A stretch of DNA of 64,000 nt from Ypsolopha sequella (GCA_934047225.1 OW203988.1:9892229-9956228); one strand, 5' to 3'; numbered from the stretch's first letter, positions 21,108-31,991 are shown. The notes: generated by a model not told the origin, from the letters alone. Numbers and translations are program-made.

Positions 21108-22682
21108 GACCCGAGTTCACCAACTACAACATAATCGTTGATTACGTAACCACTCTGTTAGCATTTAACAATTGTTTAAACTAACCGCGTTTATTTTGAG
21201 TCCATCATTGATTTTTAACCAACGGTTAAATAACCAAACGTTTTTGAATGAATGTGACGTATATTGAGCGAATGGTAAAACATTATTATGTAAAGATGGC
21301 AATGTAGCTGGTGATTACCTGTGGCATAGTACCTCAAAGTGAGAAGCAGCTGATTTATGGGTGACAGAGAATGGTTTCTGAAAATAAATGATATACCCAT
21401 ATTATAACAGGTAAAAGTACCTAGGACAATAAAATAAATTAGTACCTACATCATAAATCTAACATGATATTAGGTAGGTACCTAGTTTCTTGACCCACAA
21501 CAGGTGTACCTAACCCAACATAAATAAATAGTTACTATAAATAGACTAGGTATATAAGGTACGACTATAAAACGTACATGTCGCTTGGATATTCCAACTT
21601 CCTTTCAATTAAATCAAGTAATTCCAAGGCACTATGTTTGTATAAACGAAATCTTGTACCAAATGCTTTCTCGTCATATTCCTCGAAATAATTGCGCCGT
21701 GTTTAGAATATACGGGGAGCGCGCAAAATTCTTTCGATCTCTTCAAAGTCATCTAGCACATTATCCTCTTCAAATATATCATTTAAAGCGTCTTGCATTT
21801 TTATGTTAACGAAGTGATGGATCCAGCACAATTCACACGGAGCCCTCCTAACTAGGGAATCCAATCCCGCAAACGCGGGATCCCGCTAATGCGGGATCCC
21901 GCACCTTTTTTGCGGGATCAAAAATGCGGGATTACTCATGCGGGATCCCGCACGTTCGCGGGATTGAAAAAAAAAAGACGTGTGGCACTCGGGGACTGCC
22001 GCGGTAAAGCTATTGCATAGCATTTTTTATATCCAAAAAACTGTCAATTCTTAAGAAGTGTCAAATTTTAAAACGGTACCGTAATCAGCGACCCTACACA
22101 CCCCTATTGGCTATTTATGCAACAAGATAAGATCAAATCTAAAAGATGAAACGTTAGATACTTTATCATTTCTTCGAAAGTATTTTCAAAAAAAATAAGC
22201 TGATTTTAAATGCCTCTAAAACCAATGAATATGTTCTATTTCAAATAAAAATCTAAATATGAAACGTGAAATATTGTGAATATTGTATTGTCTTAAACAT
22301 CATTATATTTAATTTATAATATAAGTGATAACTTTGCTTCATGTTGATAAGAATAATTAAAAATATTTGTGTGTATTTTCTTTCTTTAAATTACATGAAA
22401 CAAAAATAATAATAATTAAAATCAATCCCGCAAATCCCGCGGGATCCGCGGGATTGATGATCTTAATCCCGCAGGCTTGCGGGATCGCGATTTTGATGCG
22501 GGATTGGATTCTCTACTCCTAACCAATGGTTAAACCAAGTTGGCTACTTGGTTTAAGTTAATCAGTTGATTACAGTACTTAACCAATGGTTAATGCCTGA
22601 TGAACAGTAAAATATAGTTAATCAGCCGTTTATGATTTAAACAGCTGTTTAAACTTTAAACATCTGTTGATGAACTCGGGTC
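21108..22682. mobile_element. Harbinger-like inverted-repeat element hosting a nested hAT MITE
   Basis: GACCCGAGTTCACCAAC on the left and the complement of GACCCGAGTTCATCAAC on the right, with TAA on each outer side (21105-21107; 22683-22685). A TWA duplication is typical of PIF/Harbinger. The interior is rich in TTAACCA/TGGTTAA words on both arms. The hAT-type element 21853-22515 splits it, so the original length was about 900 bp. Confidence 0.7.
21853..22515. mobile_element. hAT MITE with subterminal GCGGGATCCCGC palindromes
   Basis: The 8-bp CTCCTAAC occurs at 21845-21852 and 22516-22523. The termini TAGGGAATCCAATCCCGCA and the complement of TAGAGAATCCAATCCCGCA differ at one base. Both subterminal zones carry clusters of GCGGGATC/GATCCCGC, two arranged as perfect GCGGGATCCCGC palindromes on the left. 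In hAT elements such clustered motifs are where transposase binds; here that is inferred. Confidence 0.88.
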
Positions 22683-22686
22683 TAAA

Positions 22687-22879
22687 GGTTGCGTTCCTAA
22701 ACGTCGGGTTAAATGAATGTAAAATTTAAATGTCAACCGTTCCACAAACACCCGAGTGAAAACGTACAGTAGGTAAACCGTAGACAGAGAACTGTCTACG
22801 AGGTAGACCTTGTCAGAAATGTAAAATTCACTTTGACAGTTTAAATTTTACATTTACCCAGGCGTATAGGAACGCTACC
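22687..22879. mobile_element. Palindromic MITE abutting the Harbinger-like element
   Basis: GGTTGCGTTCCTA at the left pairs with TAGGAACGCTACC at the right, and arms continue through GTAAAATTTAAATGTCAA. TAAA flanks it at 22683-22686 and 22880-22883. The left copy overlaps the TAA that flanks the neighbouring element. Confidence 0.75.
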
Positions 22880-22904
22880 TAAATGTTTCATTAATTTAAA
22901 TAAA

Positions 22905-22990
22905 TATATCGTCATGACATGATTCCCCAAGGGAGTGTTAGAGTAGAGGTGTTACCAATTAATATGCGAAAGGTGCAGTGATTAAATGGT
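22905..22990 (-). repeat. SINE tail fragment
   Basis: ATATCGTCATGACATGATTC and the following GTGTTAGAG..AGGTGTT match the complement of the SINE tail at 62351-62615; the match fades after about 80 bp. Confidence 0.6.
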
Positions 22991-23440
22991 AAAGATGAAA
23001 GCAAACAACAACAACAAAGTAAACATTTGAGTGTCATCGACATCGTAAACCAAATCTATGCCAAAATAGTTTAGTTACATGTGATTTGTTGAAAATCATC
23101 TATTAGGAAAGGTTTTAATAAGAGGAATTACCAAAGCAGTCTTGCCATTGTTGGTTAAAAAAATGTAAAATCGATAAAAAACTTTATTCTCAAAAATATG
23201 GAGTCGTTTTCCTTGCTAACTTCCATAAAATTTTCATAGATGGAGCTGTCTAAGGACTTAAAAATTATAACCGTCAAACCGGCCAACTTTTCTTTTGGCA
23301 GAATCTTTTCTCACAAACCAAAAATAACTTCAACCGTCGATGGCAATTCTCCTTAAAGAAGTAGCAAAATTTTGTGTTGCTAAGTTCACTCAGTTGCCAG
23401 TAACACGCGTTCAAAGTTCAAAGTTCAAAGTGTCTGTTAG

Positions 23441-23672
23441 GTACCCCTAATATAAATGCGAAAGTGTGTTTGTTGGTTTGTCCTGTGGTTTGTCCCTTCG
23501 ATCATACATATGATCGAAGGTTTGTCCTTCTTTCACGCAGCGATGAAGCAACGGATCGACGTGATTTTTTCAATAGAGATAGTTTATGGGCCGGAAAGTG
23601 ACATAGGTTACTTTTTATCACGGGAAAATGCAAACGAAATCAGCGAGGGCGAAGCCGCGGGCAAAAGCTAGT
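23441..23672 (+). repeat. Lepidopteran dispersed repeat ending GGCAAAAGCTAGT
   Basis: Starts near TACCCCTAATATAAATGCGA, passes through TTTCACGCAG and GGGCCGGAAAGTGACATAGG, and ends CGAAGCCGCGGGCAAAAGCT. The same end, reversed, borders the SINE tail at about 5840. The open frame at 23456-23671 is repeat sequence, not a gene. Confidence 0.65.
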
Positions 23673-23984
23673 AAGTACTATAACAGAGGACTTCTTTTGT
23701 GAAAAGAACTTTTCGTTTTAAAAGTGATTGGTAACTTAAACACTTGGAAAATACCAATTTAGAGCCGCAGTCACGATTGTAATCAACATAGATTTGAAAG
23801 GTATCGTGATAGGTGTTAGAGTTAGACGATAACGCCCCTGTACTTAAGCCGTCGTGGGCCATCCCACTCAGCGGCCATATAAATGCTTTAGGGGTTTGTG
23901 GCATCTTGATGGCTTTGATCTCAATGAAACTTTGCACATACCTTTTATATGTTTCACAGCGCTCTCCAATCCATCTCTCATCAA

Positions 23985-24464
23985 TAGGTGCAAGATGACG
24001 AGATATTCAAGAAGCGCGAATTTGTGAAATGGTTTCAGGTAAAAACTGTCTTCCTTGAAACGGTAACTGTTTATTTATAGAAAAGTGTGTAAACTTAGTC
24101 TTCTTTACATAAACGACGTCTGTATTTCTCTCTTCTTTTAATTTCCAGTTTAAATAAAAATTACACAACTTGCTAAACTTTGCGTAAAATTAAGGCAATA
24201 CTTATATAGGCACGCCTGCCCAGCGTGTGTGAGTATGGGCAATTCTTCCAGTATGACCGCCGGGAGTGGCAAAGTCCTGGAAAGACTTATGTCCAGCAGT
24301 GGACGAACTAGGCTGATGGATGGAAGGCAATATTCACGATATTTCATAAAATATTGCTTTTTTGGCTTGTATAGATGTCGCTAGATAATACTTATGAAAA
24401 AACATATAAAGAAAATGAACTGTTGACTTCACATTCAGTTCTTAACTTTTGTATAAAGTTATGA
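23985..24464. repeat. Dispersed repeat interrupted by a 123-bp retroposon
   Basis: Colinear with 1158-1555 except for the insertion at 24201-24323. It abuts the duplicated 1-kb repeat beginning at 24465. Confidence 0.7.
24201..24323 (-). mobile_element. Short SINE/LINE-tail insertion with 9-bp duplication
   Basis: AAGGCAATA is duplicated at 24192-24200 and 24324-24332. The insert (GCCCAGCGTGTGTGAGTATG ... GCAGTGGACGAACTAGGCTG) is the reverse complement of about 51053-51170. The related copy at 1158-1555 lacks it. Confidence 0.82.
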
Positions 24465-25320
24465 TATCTAGAAGTCGGCGTTCTTATATTGGTTTTTATG
24501 TTGCTATATCGTAGGAAATACGCCGACTTCTAGATAACATAATGTTTCAGGAAGAAAGAAGTCGGCAAAAGTGTTGCTTCGGTACCATCGGTCTTTATAG
24601 AATTATTATTAACTTTTTAGTGAATGACTGCTGTTACTATTGAAGTCGGTTGCTATTTTTTTGTTAAAAGTTTATTTTATTTCACATTTTTTAGTGTTGC
24701 TGGGTTAAATTGTGAAATATGGGTAGTTCTTGCAAACGTGGTTTTAATATGAAACGAAGTTCAAGTGAGTATAAGTAGCTATGTTTGAGTAGCTTCCTGC
24801 TATCAATCTCGAGTTATGTGCTGTCATTCGTTAAAGAGTTCTACGGTGATGAAGCCAAGATCGAAGGTCAGGTGGGTACACTGGCAATTTTCAAGCAATG
24901 CCCTGCAATGAGCACCATAACACAAACTGATTGCCGCAATCCAAAGTTATGTGCTGTCATCCGTTGAGGAGTTCTATGGTGATGAAGCCAGGATCGAAGG
25001 TCAGGTGGGTATTCTGGTAATATCCAAGTAATACCCTTGAATTAGCATCCTAACGCAGTGATTGCCGCAATCTCGAGTTATGTGCTCTGATCCGTTGAGG
25101 AGTTCTATGGTGAATATGGTGATGAAGCTAGGATCGAAGGTCAGGTAGAAGAATGTCGATTTTCAAGTAATACCTTGTAATCAGCACCCAGGTACAAAGC
25201 GATTACCTCAATTTCAAGAGGTATGCTGTCATTTTCTGAGGAGTTCCACTGCCTATCTCTGAAGACCTTCATCAGATCATGACCAAACCCAAAATGGGAC
25301 CTACCTGGAAGTACACTCTT
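24465..25320. repeat. Composite repeat with ~130-bp tandem units, copy 1
   Basis: Starts TATCTAGAAGTCGGCGTTCT. From about 24790 it contains about four diverged tandem units, each with GTTATGTGCT, a CGTT-RAGGAGTTC word, GGTGATGAA, GGATCGAAGGTCAGGT and GATTGCCGCAAT. The unit series gives short frames such as 24785-24967, which I do not call a gene. Copy 2 follows 998 bp later. Confidence 0.8.
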
Positions 25321-25473
25321 TCAAACAAAATAAAATAAACTTTTAACAAAAAAATAGCAACCGACTTCAATAGTAACAGCAGTCATTCACTAAAAAGTTA
25401 ATAATAAATCTATAAAGACCGATGGTACCGAAGCAACACTTTTGCCGACTTCTTTCTTCCTGAAACGTTATGT
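25321..25473. repeat. Inverted end segment between the two copies
   Basis: This is the reverse complement of about 24540-24690 (AACTTTTAACAAAAAAATAG, GCAACCGACTTCAATAGTAA). It makes the junction of the copies palindromic and suggests that element termini lie here. Confidence 0.75.
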
Positions 25474-26318
25474 TATCTAGAAGTCGGCGTTCTTATATTG
25501 GTTTTTATGTTGCTTAATACGCCGACTTCTAGATAACATAATGTTTCAGGAAGAAAGAAGTCGGCAAAAGTGTTGCTTGGGTACCATCGGTCTTTATAGA
25601 TTTATTATTAACTTTTTAGTGAATGACTGCTGTTACTATTGAAGTCGGTTGCTATTTTTTTGTTAAAAGTTTATTTTATTTCACATTTTTTAGTGTTGCT
25701 GGGTTAAATTGTGAAATATGGGTAGTTCTTGCAAACGTGGTTTTAATATGAAACGAAGTTCAAGTGAGTATAGTAGCTATGTTTGAGTAGCTTCCTGCTA
25801 TCAATCTCGAGTTATGTGCTGTCATTCGTTAAAGAGTTCTACGGTGATGAAACCAAGATCGAAGGTCAGGTGGGTACACTGGCAATTTTCAAGCAATGCC
25901 CTGCAATGAGCACCATAACACAAACTGATTGCCGCAATCCAAAGTTATGTGCTGTCATCCGTTGAGGAGTTCTATGGTGATGAAGCCAGGATCGAAGGTC
26001 AGGTGGGTATTCTGGTAATCTCCAAGTAATACCCTTGAATTAGCACCCTAACGCAGTGATTGCCGCAATCTCGAGTTATGTGCTCTGATCCGTTGAGGAG
26101 TTCTATGGTGAATATGGTGATGAAGCCAGGATCGAAGGCCAGGTGAAAGAATGATGATTTTCAAGTAATACCTTGTAATCAGCACCCAGGTACAAAGCGA
26201 TTCCTTCAATTTCGAAAGGTATGCTGTCATTTTCTGAGGAGTTCCACTGCCTATCTCTGAAGACCTTCATCAGATCATGACCAAACCTAAAATGGGACCT
26301 ACCTGGAAGTACACTTTT
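25474..26318. repeat. Composite repeat with ~130-bp tandem units, copy 2
   Basis: Nearly identical to copy 1, with scattered single changes (GAAGCC to GAAACC, for example) and one 11-bp length difference near the start. The open frame 25783-25965 repeats 24785-24967 with one residue changed. A third, partial and more diverged copy is at about 53290-53560. Confidence 0.8.
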
Positions 26319-26329
26319 TCAAACAAAAA

Positions 26330-26573
26330 AAGAATTGTTCAAATCGGTTCAGAAATGACGGAGTTATGGAGTAACAACGCCAAAAAAAAAAAAAAAAAAA
26401 AAAAAAAAAACATACAGTCGAATTGAGAACCGCCTCCTTTTTGAAGTCGGTTAAAAAGAATTGTTCAAATCGGTTCAGAAATGACGGAGTTATGGAGTAA
26501 CAACGCCACAAAAAAAAAAAAAAAAAAAACATACAGTCGAAGTGAGAACCGCCTCCTTTTTGAAGTCGGTTAA
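26330..26573. repeat. Two tandem ~120-bp units with A runs
   Basis: Each unit reads AGAATTGTTCAAATCGGTTC, GACGGAGTTATGGAGTAACA, an A run of 22-31, CATACAGTCGAA, and TTTTTGAAGTCGGTTAAAA. The A runs are length-unstable sites and their assembled lengths are doubtful. Confidence 0.8.
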
Positions 26574-26989
26574 AAATCGAAAGTCATCGAAAGTTTCACA
26601 AGAATTCTCTTACTCCTTCCAAACGCCTAAAGCAATTTTAATTATTATTATAGGAAATTTTTAGATTTAAAAAATTTAAGTTCAAATTTTTTTTTTCGCT
26701 CATGGCGTCCCTGTGAAAAGTATTATTTTCCACTATTTTGCGCTAGTTGGAGACGCAGTGGTTGTCGTAACAGCCACTTTTACACGCTGAAAATGAACAT
26801 TATTTCAATGTCGTTTCCGTTGATATTTGTACAGACACACATCGAGTTGTTTATTTAGCGTATTTTATTTAGCCGACGGCATAAAGCAACTTGACTACTT
26901 ATAATGTAAGTATACCTAATTAGGGAACAAAGAAGAATGACAGAATAGAGCGGGAAACTCTTCTCTTATTTATAACAATCCTAAGAGCC

Positions 26990-27350
26990 TTTGTCTACGA
27001 TCCGGTAAATTACGGCTCCGATTACGTCCATCGAACGCTGGAGCCGGTGGATGGAAGCGTTACCAGAAGCTATTTGTCAATATGTCAACTACTCCGATTC
27101 GGCTTCATATTGAATCGAGCAATGCTCATTTCACAAACGGTGATCGCGCGTGCAATAAAATGACGTACATTCGGTCGAAGCCGGAACCGCGGACAAGTCC
27201 TTGCGTGTTTGTATTGCGAGCATACCGGAGCCGGTAAATGACGGGCCCGGCAATAGTCCGATCTAGTGGCACTATCGGCGCTACCGATCAAGCGCCATTG
27301 CCGGAGGTGATTTTACCGGACGTTGGACGCGCCGGATGTCTTGTGGACAG
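26990..27350. mobile_element. GC-richer inverted-repeat element
   Basis: TTTGTCTACGATCCGG on the left pairs imperfectly with CCGGATGTCTTGTGGACAG on the right, with many GGAGCCGG/CCGG words inside. The minus-strand open frame 27085-27291 is rejected as a gene. Confidence 0.5.
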
Positions 27351-27359
27351 AGAGTAATT

Positions 27360-27540
27360 TAAGAGCGGTTTCGCAGCCGGATTGTGAAAAACCCTCCTTT
27401 TTCTAATTAATCGAATTAGAATACTTACATTCTAAACTCACACAATAGTTATTCAACAAAACCTTATTAGATACGTATTGTGTATGCTGCCATTACTAAG
27501 TTTCCATTGGTTTCTGTAAATTAGAATTTCAAAAATTTTG
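27360..27540. repeat. Dispersed repeat shared with 57712-57920
   Basis: TTTAAGAGCGGTTTC.CAG..GGATTGTGAAAAACCC opens both copies. In the second copy the interior (ATTCAACAAAACCTTATTA here) is in the opposite orientation, indicating an inverted-repeat element with a flipped centre. Confidence 0.65.
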
Positions 27541-27853
27541 CAATTAAATAATTAAAATGGGGTGATAAGAAACTAATAAAAAAATACAAGGATCGATTAT
27601 TCGGAATGAGGTTATTAAAAGAGCAAAGGAACGGTACAAAGTATTAAAAAAGAAAGCAAAAGAAATTGTTGTAAGAAAGAAGGAAGAAGTGAAATAAAAG
27701 TATGACAGGAGGTTCTCTGACCATTTTAGGGTCAACATTAAGATTTTTTGGAAATTGGTTAGACAAGCCCGTGGAAAATCAAAGACATCTAGACTTAGTG
27801 TTATTAGAGATAAAGATAATTATTTATTAGATTATCATTTTGCAGTAAGTATA

Positions 27854-28135
27854 CAAGGTGACTTTTTGACCATCGTCCAAATTCATACGAGAGGCTTGGT
27901 ATGTGATCGGTATCATGAGCCGATAACGATTTTTGTGAAATTCGTATAACGAAATTTTGACTTCCCATAGTAATTCACTCCCAGCCCTAAGTGAATCACT
28001 ATGGGAAGTCGAAAATTCATAAAATGAAATTTCGACTTCCCATAGTGATTCGTTACTGGTCGTTACTGGTTCATGATGCTGGTCCCTTACCAAGGCTCAA
28101 GTATGAATTTGGACGATGTTCACAAATTCACCTTG
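27854..28135. mobile_element. Palindromic TA MITE (CAAGGTG family), copy 1
   Basis: CAAGGTGACTTTTTGACCAT at the left and ATGTTCACAAATTCACCTTG at the right, flanked by TA. The interior repeats TTTCGACTTCCCATAGTGAT in both orientations. Relatives at 29406 and 53915 share the termini. Confidence 0.82.
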
Positions 28136-28462
28136 TATAAGTCTTTATTTATTCTGACATAATAATTAATTTACCATAAACTATCTTCCTCGGCAGTTAT
28201 AAACCATTATCATGTTTGTTTTGGTAATTTTCTTTGGTTTTTCTTTCAATCAGTATAATGCCTAAAATGCCCCAAGTGACGTCATATCTGAAAATTATTT
28301 AAAAAATCATAAAAAAATTATTATCAAATGATATTCTTATACCATAAGTAATAATGAAAACTATGACCTAAAATGTATGCTATGAAAAAAAAATATACAA
28401 GATTTTTTGAACAAAATTAAAAAAGATAAAATTCGCCCTGCGGGCTCGGACTTTTTAGTCTA

Positions 28463-29018
28463 AGAGCTAGCGACCAAATCGGTCATGTGGCTTCAGCTGT
28501 ATTGAAACTCCGTTAGCTACTTCCCTGAACAACCTTTTCCGATAATCCTCGTGCTGGCAGGCCGCGAGCGGTGGGTGCGGGTGTAGTGTGGTGGGGAAAA
28601 AAAGAAAAAAAATGTGGGTTCAGCGACTTTAATTTTTTTTTCAAACAGTTGCTCTGTACTCCTTGTGCAACCAAAAAAAATTTTTAATCGATCGGGTGGT
28701 GGGAAGGGGTTGCCAGCGTTAATTAAAAGTACTAAGCCGCCGCCGTGAGCCGTGAGCGCGATGACGCGTTCGAATACTTTTAATTAACGCTGGCAACCCC
28801 TTCCCATCACCCGATCGATTTAAATTGTTTTTTGGGTGCACAAGGAGTACAGAGCAACTGTTTGAAAAAAAAAATTAAATTTTCCCCATTCTACTACACC
28901 CGCACCCACCGTCCGCGGCCTGCCAGCACGAGGATTATCGCAAAAGGTTGTTCAGGAAAGTAGCTAACGGAGTTTCAATACAGCTGAAGCCACATGACCG
29001 ATTTGGTCGCTAGCTCTC
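28463..29018. mobile_element. 556-bp near-palindrome with AGTCTA flanks
   Basis: AGTCTA occurs at 28457-28462 and 29019-29024. Arms of about 265 bp begin AGAGCTAGCGACCAAATCGG and mirror each other nearly base for base through CAGCTGTATTGAAACTCCGT, CCTCGTGCTGGCAGGCC, the T/A-rich AAACAGTTGCTCTG zone and GGGTTGCCAGCGTTAATTAA. Only about 50 bp in the centre (CCGCCGCCGTGAGCCGTGAG region) is unpaired. No coding capacity. Confidence 0.88.
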
Positions 29019-29405
29019 AGTCTATTTATCTTATTCGTCCAGGAGCCCTCAATTACTTGTCTCAGCAGTAATCTATTAGGTAATTTTTCCAAACTGCCAC
29101 CAATATCTTGTAAATCTTCATGATTTTTTATGATGGATGACATGAAGCAAATAGTATAGTCTTAGAGGTTGAAAAGGAAAATTCTGAAAAGGTGGTATAT
29201 GCTTCATCTATGCAACGATCCATTTTGGACATTGTCAAAATTTTATGTCAAACAAGTCTAAATACCTATTTGGGGCAGTTTCTAAGATTTTACTTTGAAT
29301 ATATTTATGTCATAAATCCAGGATGATAAAAATACAACAACTTTTACTAGTTTTTATTTTTGGGACGCTCATGGATGGATCTCAATGTGAGTATTTCGTT
29401 TTATA

Positions 29406-29672
29406 CAAGGTGACTTTTTGATCATCGTCCAAATTCATACTGGAGGCCACTCAGTATAAGTGATCAGTATCTTGGATCAATAACAATTTTTGTGAAATTC
29501 GTAAAATTAAATTTCGGCTTCCCATAGAAATTCACTTCCAGTTCCGAGTGAATCACTATGGGGAGTCGAAATTCAATTTTACGAATTTTACAAAAATTGT
29601 TATTGATCCATGATACTGATCACTTACCAAGCCACCAGTATGAATTTGGACGATGATCAAAAAGTCACCTTG
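29406..29672. mobile_element. Palindromic TA MITE (CAAGGTG family), copy 2
   Basis: CAAGGTGACTTTTTGATCAT and its complement, flanked by TA at 29404-29405 and 29673-29674. The inner arms contain CGTCCAAATTCATACTGG. Confidence 0.85.
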
Positions 29673-29970
29673 TATATTAATTGGTTTTGCATGCCTTTGC
29701 CAAGCCAACCAGCCAGTAAAAAATGAATCCTCAAATATTTCGCTTTGCAAAAACACTACATGATTTTTGCAGAAAGATAGTATCAGGCCATAACATTTAA
29801 GAAAAAATATCGGAAAATAATGTTATGATAACAAAACGCAATAGAATTCCTGTTCCCGGTAGACTGATGCCTTCCAAGTATAATAATGATCAATATAATT
29901 AAAAAAAGTCCTGCTCCTTTTTTTTAATTACATTATTGTTGGCCTTTTGGCCTTTAGAATTTTTCCTTAA

Positions 29971-30308
29971 GGCGCTATATGTTGCGAAAGTGCAGCCACT
30001 TAAGAAAAAAAAAACATTATTTACTTACTAGAATAGATGCGTAGATATAGCAATGAACTATTTTTAAATAGCATAGTTTTCATATAAATATAAAATAAAT
30101 AGCAAATTTAAACTTAAGCTAAAAACCGCTTTTGGCATAAGTAAAAATTTTAGCTCATCAAAGACGTTGTCTATGAAAGCTATACTATTTAAAAATAGTT
30201 CAGTGCTATATCTACGCATTTACTTGAGCAGATTTTCAATAACTATTTTAGTAAGTAAATAAAGATTTTTTTTTCTTAAGTGGAAACACTTTCGCAGCAT
30301 ATAGCCTC
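29971..30308. mobile_element. TTAA-flanked inverted-repeat MITE
   Basis: TTAA at 29967-29970 and 30309-30312. The arms pair GCTATATGTTGCGAAAGTG with its near-complement and continue through CCACTTAAGAAAAA and a TAGATATAGC word. The TTAA target fits mobilisation by a piggyBac-type transposase. It lies about 225 bp upstream of the RR exon at 30535. Confidence 0.75.
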
Positions 30309-30534
30309 TTAATAAGAGGGAGACAGAAAGTAGGTACCCGACCTCATTAAGTCCTGACTCATCAACGTCCAGCCCTTCGACCTATACAACTGATATTTTG
30401 CACAGGGGTTCTATTATAATGTAGACAAGGAATAAGGCTGGATTTTTAGAAATTCCTACGGATTTTGAGAAACGGAATCTACGCGAGCAACGCCGCTAGG
30501 CGTCCGCTAGTTCTGAATAAAGCTTTCTTGGCAG

Positions 30535-30685
30535 GTTTTCCAAAGGCTCGAACGCCTCCGGCTAAAATGCTGTTCAAGGAAGAGAAACAACTACAAAATG
30601 GCACTATTGTTGGAAAATATTCGTATTTTGATAAAGAAGGTGGGGCTGTAGGTGTGAAGTACTTCGCTGATAAGGATGGATATGG
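30535..30685 (+). CDS. Cuticular protein exon, C-terminal part of an RR domain
   Basis: Acceptor CTTTCTTGGCAG before 30535, donor TATGG|GTAAGG after 30685. The frame reads KMLFKEEKQLQNGTIVGKYS, YFDKEGGAVGVKYFADKDGY. NGTIVGKYSYFD followed by VKYFADKDGY is the second half of the Rebers-Riddiford chitin-binding domain. The usual N-side YxFxY block is not in this exon, so either it is in an upstream exon or the gene is damaged. A second possible acceptor, TGTTCAAG ending at 30578, would shorten the exon and change its entry phase. The exit phase (two bases of a Gly codon) is completed by the first base of the exon at 33092. No start exon was identified. Confidence 0.68.
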
Positions 30686-30860
30686 GTAAGGAGAATACAC
30701 TACCAAGGCGTTACTCTTTTATTTTAAGGGTTCCATCTTAGGGATAAGTTTGCCATGTGTTTATAATAAGAATAAGTTCATTTATTTATTTTATTTTTAA
30801 AAGAAAGTGTCTAGCCTGCCACCAGCGGCCGTTTAGCAAAATAATATATTCTGCGACTAG

Positions 30861-31761
30861 CATGGGCGTAGCCAGCCATGGGCTCAGGGTGGGGCACACA
30901 CACCTACCTACACCACGAAATCTAACATCCAAAAATGTGTCTCTAACTTCAGCCGTTTGGGCTCTGGGCGTATGCCAATTTGTTAAAATTCAAAAAATTC
31001 AAAATTCAAAAAGTTTATTTTGCAAAGTAGGTATATATAATACACGTTTCACAAGTCAAATTTTAATCTTATAAAAATATATGTAATAAAATAATAAATG
31101 TACATGAACTACTTAGATTAAATGTTTTTTTTTATTTATGTAGCAATATATATACGATTAAAATTATAGGTAAAATATTATTATACAAGGTGAAATCCAA
31201 TCAACCACCCGAACCCATACCGGAGACCCGGCCAGGGACCAGGAACAGGTTCAATGATCACCAATAATCAGTCAATGTAGAGGTTTATATCTATCTATAG
31301 ATAGTACTTTCAGGTACAGTAAGTAAACAATTTCACATAGGTATTATAGGTTGTTTATATATTTAGGTATTAACTAACTTCATAATATTACTTTAAGAGA
31401 AGCCGGAGAGGGTTCAGGCAGACCCTCCTTAGCACTTGGGCTTCCAATTTATTTTTCACATCGGCGACGTCATCCTGTGAACACTCAGCATACATAGACC
31501 GCTCAGACGATTTTCACTCATGATGGAGCGAAGCCACGTCTTGACACGCCGTAACGTACTGAAATACCTCTCTATAGTACAGATCGTACACGGTTGGGCC
31601 ATTAAAATAGCAAGCGCAGTTTTTATGCTCGGATTTTCTGAATCCATTTCTGAATCCTAGTACCTAGATAATTTAGTTTTTTAGGTTTGGTTAGGTACCT
31701 CACAGGTCAGAGCCAGGGTAGGGCAAGCGCCACACCCTGCCCCACCGTGGTTATGCCCATG
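30861..31761. mobile_element. hAT element remnant
   Basis: Begins CATGGGCGTAGCCA and ends with the complement of CATGGGCATAACCA; GCGACTAG at 30853-30860 and GCCACTAG at 31762-31769 are a one-mismatch 8-bp duplication. Both subterminal zones contain GGGTGGGGC. About 200 bp (30985-31180) is a separate AT-rich repeat also found reversed at 36760-36945, and it includes a truncated CAAGGTG-MITE end near 31184. Confidence 0.75.
31456..31647 (-). pseudogene. hAT transposase C-terminal (dimerisation) fragment
   Basis: The frame contains ERYFSTLRRVKTWLRSIM followed by SENRLSGLCMLSVHR. This is the conserved helix-rich C-terminal dimerisation motif (E..FS.L...K.WLRS.M...RL..L) of hAT transposases. The catalytic core is absent, so this is a relic. 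It lies antisense in the intron of cuticle gene 2. Confidence 0.85.
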
Positions 31762-31991
31762 GCCACTAGCGGCAGAATAACAAAAATAAATATTCTACAA
31801 AAAATTCATGATTGTTGAAATGTACTTCCTAACGTCAACTAGTTAAGGTACAATATTCAATACACATTGATTGAACGTAGTGAGTATAGCTGCTGGTGGC
31901 TGAATAGTAGAAACGGCTATCCTAAACCGCAAGTTAATATATGGGCCATTTGAACCTATCAATGCTGAAGTATTTTTATGACACAAATTCA

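Noticed and set aside
24785..25965. Identical 60-codon frames in both copies of the 1-kb repeat
   Set aside because: They arise from the decayed tandem units and are duplicated with the repeat; no start context or domain.
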